9,134 bases of DNA from Candidatus Babeliales bacterium (GTDB taxonomy: Bacteria > Babelota > Babeliae > Babelales > JACPOV01): NCBI GenBank assembly GCA_020050475.1, contig JAGVKP010000058.1, forward strand, positions 1 to 9,134. Reading direction: 5' to 3'. Numbering within the stretch: the stretch's first letter is position 1; each line of letters starts with the position of its first letter. Positions 4,803-9,134 of the stretch are shown here, in pieces. The translations under genes and the position numbers were made by a program. Below the pieces are notes generated by a model. That model saw nothing but the letters and a program-made list of their open reading frames with translations. It searched no databases and was not told the origin of the DNA.

Positions 4803-7448
4803 ATGCTGCTTCTTTTTTTATATGCGCTTGCGCATTTGAGTATTTATCAATCAGCTGAAGCGATTACTGAAAATCAACCGGTCATTGCCTTTTCGTTTAG
4901 CAATATTCCGTTTGTCGCCAAAGATGGTACTGCTGATTCGCTTGTCTCTTTTCATAACTATGAAAAAAAATTTGAACTAACTTCCACGGCGCTGGTTGAT
5001 GATCAGCCTGCTGGACCCAATCCACTCTGCGGCGCGCAGATAGATGTGCTTGAAATGGTGCAGGAGCTGCCGCTTATGGTGACCAAAAAAGAACCGAACG
5101 TCATGTATAGTGTGCAGGCGCTTGGGGATGATAAGTATCCGATGGTGATGGCGACGGCGCGCGGTATTAAGGATGCAGGAGCGGTAGATGGTAAGCCGCA
5201 AGCGGCTAGCGCTCTTATCGGGCTGAGTTTTGGCGCGACCGGCACGTCGGCTCAGACGCCGCAAGACTATTTTTTTGCAGCGGTCAGTGGCCATGATGCC
5301 CCTTTCGGGCAGCTAGGGAGCGGTATTGCCTTGCTCACCCATGGGCTTGAGATGGGTACCGAAGAAAAAAAGAATGAAAAGACCGGAGAAGTTGAAAAAA
5401 AAGAGTATGTAAAGCGCCGCTATTTTATGCAGCTTGATGCGGTTGGTAGTTCGACGCATGAGCCGCGCGCTTATCCGATTGATAATCGTGATGATGAATC
5501 AAATCCAGTTTCTATTGCTGGCGGGCTTGCCTCCATTGAGCCGCAACGAGTGAGCCTTCATTGGGATCAAAATCTGCGACGCTTATATGTCGCGCTTCAG
5601 GTATGCACCAAGGATACAGCCGGTCATGATCAGGGGGCATGCGCACTGGTAGTGGGCCGTATTGAAAATAATAAGCTTTATTTTGAACCGATAGTGCCGG
5701 CATCGCTTCTTGCTGGAGCTGAAAATACGATCGTGAGCGCCTGTGGGCCACGGGCCAGATGCGCGATACGTTCAGTGAGTACGATGCGCATGAGTACGGG
5801 TGCTTTGTACCTGGTGATGGTCAAAGAGCAGCGGGCAGATACGCAGGATGAGGTTTTTGTACTGCCGCTGGTTGATCGCACCCATACGGTGCCGTTTGCT
5901 GACTGGATTTATGACAAACAGGTAGGTACGCTCGCGCGCGTGGATGTCGATCTGGTAGTGACCGATTCTGCTGGCGCTGCGCATACGCAGGCAGTTACTG
6001 CGCAGGATCAGCTGCCGCATAGTTGCGATACGCGATTTAAGGTAGGTGGCGGCGTCCAACTTCCGGGCAGCATTGCGCAATGCAAGCCGGCAGGGGATGC
6101 GATTTATGTTTCGGTGCGAGGGCGCAATGGACGAGCAGATGGCTTTTATGTTTCCTGTCCAATTTTTGACGATAAGGCACGAGTTGTTTCTTGGACTGGC
6201 TGGCGCCGCGCTTGTGCGACGCGCGCAACCCCGTTGAGCTTTTGCTTTAATAGTGCCGACCGCGCTTTATATTCGATTGAGCAGGATGAATACGGTGTCG
6301 TTTTTCACAAGACCGGCTGGCTTCAGATAGACAAAGATGCGCCGGCGGGTGAGTCGTCGCCGGTAGCCATAAAGCTTGCAGGATCTTTTTCGCCTGAACA
6401 TGGCGGTTTGCAAGCAGTTGCACAGCTTGCGCTTGATGAAACCAACGTGCCAACTGGTTTGCTTTTGGCTGCCGGTTATCAAAAAGCAACGCTCTTTAAC
6501 TATAATGAACGAGGCGAATGCCAGCAGTATCTTTTTGAGGATGATGCAGTGTTAAAAAAACTCGGTGCCGTGAGTGCGGCTGCTGCCCATCTGCATGATG
6601 GCTATGTATGGCTGCTTGTCAGCGGGCCGCGCGGGCTTGCTCTGCTTGCTGATGATAAGGGAATGCCGGTGCCGCATGATCTTTTTGCGCAATTGAAAGA
6701 TACTACTGAACTATTGAGCGCGTATCGATGGCAGCTTATTGATAATTTTTTTGCGCGTAAAATGGTCTGTAAAGACAATGCGGTATGGTGTATGAGTGAT
6801 AATATGCTTGAAAAGCGAACGATCCATGATGGCAGGCTTGATGCGCCGCAGCGCATTTTTGATTCATCAGACGTTGGTGCGCCATGTCGTCTCAATGATA
6901 TGGTCGTCGGTAAAAATCTCGTACTGGTTGGTACCAGCAAGGGACTCTTTAAAAAATTGAATCATCAGTCACTTGATGAACCGTGGACGCAGATTCATTT
7001 TTTTGAATCTGGGCCGATTATTGCGTGCAATGCAATTGCACCAGCGCACCGATCATTTGATCAGGGTGGGCAACTGTATGTCATGAGCGGTTCGTCGCTT
7101 GAGGGGCGTGCATTTATCCATCGTTTTTACGTATCTGATGGCGAGCTTACATTAGTGCCGTATGATCAGGGAAAGCCGATCTTGATTAACTGCAAAGGCT
7201 ATCGCAATAATTTATTTGTTGAGGGTTCGCTTTTTTTGATGACCAAAAATATAACGCGTGGTCAAGCACCGGCGTTGCAATGGTATCAGCTACTGCCACC
7301 CGGTTATGTTCTGAGTTTTAAATATACGAATAATACGTATATACCGATCCAAGTTCCGCATTGGACTCATATGGGCCAGGTTATTTACGATTCGATTACT
7401 GGTTATTTGATGGTTTGCGGTGATGGCGGAGTCTATGTTCGTGCCTAA
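4803..7448 (+). CDS. Large secreted protein with repeated beta-strand pattern, probable beta-propeller (881 aa)
   Basis: Not matched to a named family. Residues 1-20 form a signal peptide with hydrophobic core (MLLLFLYALAHL) ending in the classical SAEA before ITENQP, so export to the periplasm or surface is likely. No other membrane segment is seen. From about residue 250 on, strand pairs of one kind recur about every 45-80 residues: RRLYVAL (near 254), GALYLVMV (332), DAIYVSV (432), RALYSIE (486), GLLLAAG (552), GYVWLLV (599), NAVWCMS (658), NLVLVGT (704), QLYVMSG (756), NLFVEGS (801) and GYLMVCGDGGVYV at the end. This is the look of a beta-propeller or similar repeat fold, which is inference. 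About 20 cysteines suggest disulfides. A Lys/Glu-rich insert lies near residues 179-200. It is first in an operon, followed after 24 nt by an outer-membrane barrel gene, which suggests joint work at the cell surface. Base composition is clearly more GC-rich than in the minus-strand array. Stops TAA and TAG are adjacent. Confidence 0.85.
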   Translation: MLLLFLYALAHLSIYQSAEAITENQPVIAFSFSNIPFVAKDGTADSLVSFHNYEKKFELTSTALVDDQPAGPNPLCGAQIDVLEMVQELPLMVTKKEPNVMYSVQALGDDKYPMVMATARGIKDAGAVDGKPQAASALIGLSFGATGTSAQTPQDYFFAAVSGHDAPFGQLGSGIALLTHGLEMGTEEKKNEKTGEVEKKEYVKRRYFMQLDAVGSSTHEPRAYPIDNRDDESNPVSIAGGLASIEPQRVSLHWDQNLRRLYVALQVCTKDTAGHDQGACALVVGRIENNKLYFEPIVPASLLAGAENTIVSACGPRARCAIRSVSTMRMSTGALYLVMVKEQRADTQDEVFVLPLVDRTHTVPFADWIYDKQVGTLARVDVDLVVTDSAGAAHTQAVTAQDQLPHSCDTRFKVGGGVQLPGSIAQCKPAGDAIYVSVRGRNGRADGFYVSCPIFDDKARVVSWTGWRRACATRATPLSFCFNSADRALYSIEQDEYGVVFHKTGWLQIDKDAPAGESSPVAIKLAGSFSPEHGGLQAVAQLALDETNVPTGLLLAAGYQKATLFNYNERGECQQYLFEDDAVLKKLGAVSAAAAHLHDGYVWLLVSGPRGLALLADDKGMPVPHDLFAQLKDTTELLSAYRWQLIDNFFARKMVCKDNAVWCMSDNMLEKRTIHDGRLDAPQRIFDSSDVGAPCRLNDMVVGKNLVLVGTSKGLFKKLNHQSLDEPWTQIHFFESGPIIACNAIAPAHRSFDQGGQLYVMSGSSLEGRAFIHRFYVSDGELTLVPYDQGKPILINCKGYRNNLFVEGSLFLMTKNITRGQAPALQWYQLLPPGYVLSFKYTNNTYIPIQVPHWTHMGQVIYDSITGYLMVCGDGGVYVRA

Positions 7449-7458
7449 TAGATGATCG

Positions 7459-7464
7459 TAAGGA
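7459..7464 (+). promoter_or_regulatory. Shine-Dalgarno site setting the start of the barrel gene
   Basis: TAAGGA ends 8 nt before the ATG at 7473. The earlier in-frame ATG at 7452 has no such site, and the site itself lies downstream of it, so 7473 is preferred. Confidence 0.65.
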
Positions 7465-7472
7465 TTGCATCA

Positions 7473-8747
7473 ATGAAGAGAGCAATGAGTAGTCGCTTTT
7501 TTGTCATGATCTTGCTAGTTGCCTGTGGTGCTCCGCAGGCGGCAATGGCTATGTTTCCACTCAATCTTTTTCGGCCGTGGGATATTAATTTACGTCCGCC
7601 TGTGTGGCATGATACGCGTTTCCAGCTGACTGATTGGGGAGAGTTTGGCCTCCATGCGCGTGGCTATAATGCTGAAGGGCGCACAGTCCCGGTTACCCAA
7701 ATCTGGACGCCGACGCAAAACGGGTTGGCGATGTTTAAAGGATTTGGCCCGGATAGTCCGCTGACTAATTTTTTTATTAACGTATTGGGTGATCCGGTTG
7801 AAAATGGGATTCGCGGTAATTTTATCGTCACGAGTGAATTTAATGCAAGTACGTTTGGTTTTGCAGCGCGCTATCATGCGCCGCACCATTTTACGATAGG
7901 TGTCCATTTTCCCTTTTACGTTATGAGTCTGAAAAATGTGCAGTTTCGTGATCTGACGCAGGAGCTGACGGCCGAAGATATCGTCATTAAAAATAATCTG
8001 ACCAATAATTTTTTGGCGGTGGTCCAGCAGTTTGACCCGACGCTTGATCTGACCGGGTGGAAGCGGATGGGGTTTGGCGATATTGTCTTTATGGTTGAAT
8101 GGTTGCGCGATTTTTATCAAGGGCGTGAGACGCTTAAAAGCGTTATATTAAATGCGCGTGGCGGTATTACTATTCCGACTGGCGGTACGGTAGATCAAAA
8201 TAAAATTCTTTCGGTGCCATTTGGTTTTGATGGATCGGTGGGGGTGGTGGTCGGTGGTGGCCTCATGGTGAATTGGTGGAATCATGTCCGTGGTGGATTC
8301 GATGCAGAGTTCATTCATCTTTTTGGCAATAAGCGCTTGCGTCGCATTAAAGTGAGCCCTGATCAGACCGATTTTTTATTTTTTGCCAAAGCGCCGGTAT
8401 TGCGCGAATACGGATTTACGCAGCGTTTTGATATACATCTTGATTTTTATGGCATTATGAATAGTGGCTTGTGGATCGGTGCGGCGTACCAATATTGGCG
8501 CCATGATGATGATCGGTATGCGGTCGACTCGAATCTCTATTCAGAGTCGATTGCAAATACGGCGCAGCAGCTTGAGGGATGGACGATGAATCATCTGATT
8601 TTCAAACTCGGCTACGATTTTCAAACCATGGTGTGCGATGATAATTTTTTCAAACCGCAACTATCTTTATTTTATAAAATGCCTATAGTTGGTACCCGAT
8701 GTATCTTAGAAAATACCATTGGTGGTACTTTTTCTGTGAGTTTTTAA
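7473..8747 (+). CDS. Outer-membrane beta-barrel protein, hypothetical (424 aa)
   Basis: The start at 7473 gives a textbook signal peptide: basic n-region MKRAMSSR, core FFVMILLVACG and end AAMA before MFPLN (cleavage after residue 26). A lipobox-like LVAC at residues 15-18 is an alternative, but a lipid anchor fits poorly with a barrel. The mature part alternates polar and hydrophobic residues, is rich in aromatic residues and Gly (FTIGVHFPFYVM, FGFAARYHA, SGLWIGAAYQYW), and ends in NTIGGTFSVSF. A C-terminal Phe after an amphipathic strand is the known recognition signal of the BAM complex for outer-membrane proteins. The layout 'GFGDIVFMVEWL', then a strand with ARGGITIPTGG, then GGGLMVNWW recalls the MetA-type (phenol degradation) barrel family; this is a memory-based guess. 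It follows the 881-residue gene by 24 nt and precedes a small exported protein by 12 nt, so it is cotranscribed. The substrate, if it is a channel, is unknown. Confidence 0.85.
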   Translation: MKRAMSSRFFVMILLVACGAPQAAMAMFPLNLFRPWDINLRPPVWHDTRFQLTDWGEFGLHARGYNAEGRTVPVTQIWTPTQNGLAMFKGFGPDSPLTNFFINVLGDPVENGIRGNFIVTSEFNASTFGFAARYHAPHHFTIGVHFPFYVMSLKNVQFRDLTQELTAEDIVIKNNLTNNFLAVVQQFDPTLDLTGWKRMGFGDIVFMVEWLRDFYQGRETLKSVILNARGGITIPTGGTVDQNKILSVPFGFDGSVGVVVGGGLMVNWWNHVRGGFDAEFIHLFGNKRLRRIKVSPDQTDFLFFAKAPVLREYGFTQRFDIHLDFYGIMNSGLWIGAAYQYWRHDDDRYAVDSNLYSESIANTAQQLEGWTMNHLIFKLGYDFQTMVCDDNFFKPQLSLFYKMPIVGTRCILENTIGGTFSVSF

Positions 8748-8759
8748 CGGGGCATTTTT

Positions 8760-9065
8760 ATGAATATACGTAAAACGTTGGTTGCGCTCTCATTTATAGC
8801 TTTTTCAATCCCACTTTTTTCGATGAACGAAGAGAAGTTTGATAAAGTTACTGACGATGAAGTGGTGAGGCTTGAAATAGGTGGCAAAAATATAACTCTG
8901 TGCATCAAAAAAGGCACATCAAAAGTTTTTATGGTCAAAGAGCAAGTGGTTCCTGCTCAACAAGCTCCAATTCAGCAAACGAAATTTTCACCAAAACCGC
9001 AAACTAAAGCCGATCAGTTAAAAAGACAGATCTACCTAGGCTCTGTTGACTTTTTGACCGAATAA
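8760..9065 (+). CDS. Small exported protein, last gene of the operon (101 aa)
   Basis: Not recognised. It begins MNIRKTLVAL, has a hydrophobic core SFIAFSIPLF and ends the signal peptide at LFS-MNEE (19-25), the same style as in the minus-strand array but with Asn where those have Glu. The mature part of about 80 residues has an acidic start (EEKFDKVTDDEV), a short strand-like centre (VRLEIGGKNITLCIKK), a Gln/Pro-rich linker (about 65-80) and a charged end (KADQLKRQ). It holds one cysteine after the signal peptide. The start lies 12 nt after the barrel stop, and GGGG at 8749-8752 is a modest ribosome-binding site at 7 nt spacing. No homology to the blocks of the tandem family is visible. It may be a periplasmic or surface accessory to the barrel and propeller, by context only. 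Confidence 0.75.
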   Translation: MNIRKTLVALSFIAFSIPLFSMNEEKFDKVTDDEVVRLEIGGKNITLCIKKGTSKVFMVKEQVVPAQQAPIQQTKFSPKPQTKADQLKRQIYLGSVDFLTE

Positions 9066-9134
9066 AAAATTGAGATTTTTTAAGGTATGATAGCCCTGCA
9101 AAAAAAAGCAGACTAATTCTTTAAGAAGCAGAGC
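9066..9134 (+). other. Right-edge intergenic stretch with a -10-like box
   Basis: After the stop of the 101-residue gene the sequence is AT-rich. TATGAT (9086-9091) looks like a -10 box, but the nearest TTGAGA (9070-9075) is only 10 nt away and TTGACC (9054-9059) is 26 nt away, so no proper promoter can be claimed. CTGC and GCAG flank a run of eight A near 9100. No gene is visible before the window ends. Confidence 0.3.

Noticed and set aside
7590..8120. Minus-strand open frame of 176 codons
   Set aside because: It lies entirely within the barrel gene on the opposite strand, and the sense frame has signal peptide, strand pattern and C-terminal Phe.
9086..9091. TATGAT as part of a promoter for a gene beyond the right edge
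   Set aside because: No -35 box lies at a workable distance (nearest spacers 10 and 26 nt) and no downstream gene is visible.

Overview
The window looks like a gene-dense piece of the chromosome of a small-genome Gram-negative bacterium. No rRNA, tRNA or phylogenetic marker gene is present, so the assignment is an inference. Clues are many short exported proteins with a lysine-rich start, a hydrophobic core and an abrupt end in (L/I)(L/F)(S/C/G)-Met-Glu, an outer-membrane barrel ending in Phe, long A/T homopolymer tracts, and no recognisable metabolic genes. From memory this fits Candidatus Dependentiae (TM6/Babeliales), which live inside protists. My confidence in that lineage is moderate (about 0.5). 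All observed stops (TAA, TGA) fit genetic code 11.

Left half, 1-4489, minus strand: a tandem array of five separate genes for uncharacterised exported proteins. The leftmost is cut by the window edge. Comparing the predicted proteins by eye shows one family. The four complete members share, in the same order, an amphipathic block A, a short 'L..(C/L)' block, a block B (FxxGAA..A..I..E.N-like) and a basic block C (H/Y..YR.SR...EKN-like). Three of the four also have a two-segment hydrophobic hairpin between B and C. The fourth has lost the hairpin and instead carries Ser/Asp/Glu-rich tracts. Every gene has its own sigma70-like promoter 33-42 nt upstream of the preferred start. Four of these are clearly related (TTGCnn, 16-17 nt, then TGATACnnT on the minus strand). 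The promoters and signal peptides set the starts, and three of the starts are moved inward from the longest open frame.

Centre, 4490-4802: a divergent intergenic region with one promoter facing each way.

Right half, 4803-9065, plus strand: a compact three-gene operon with higher GC. It encodes an 881-residue secreted protein with a repetitive beta-strand pattern suggesting a beta-propeller, a 424-residue outer-membrane beta-barrel with a C-terminal Phe, and a 101-residue exported protein. Gaps are 24 and 12 nt. The first two genes have good Shine-Dalgarno sites and classical A-x-A signal-peptide ends, unlike the left array. A plausible reading is a cell-surface module: barrel in the outer membrane, propeller exported with it, small protein as accessory. 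No function is proven for any gene here.

No CRISPR array, insertion sequence, transposase, tRNA, rRNA or canonical rho-independent terminator was seen.
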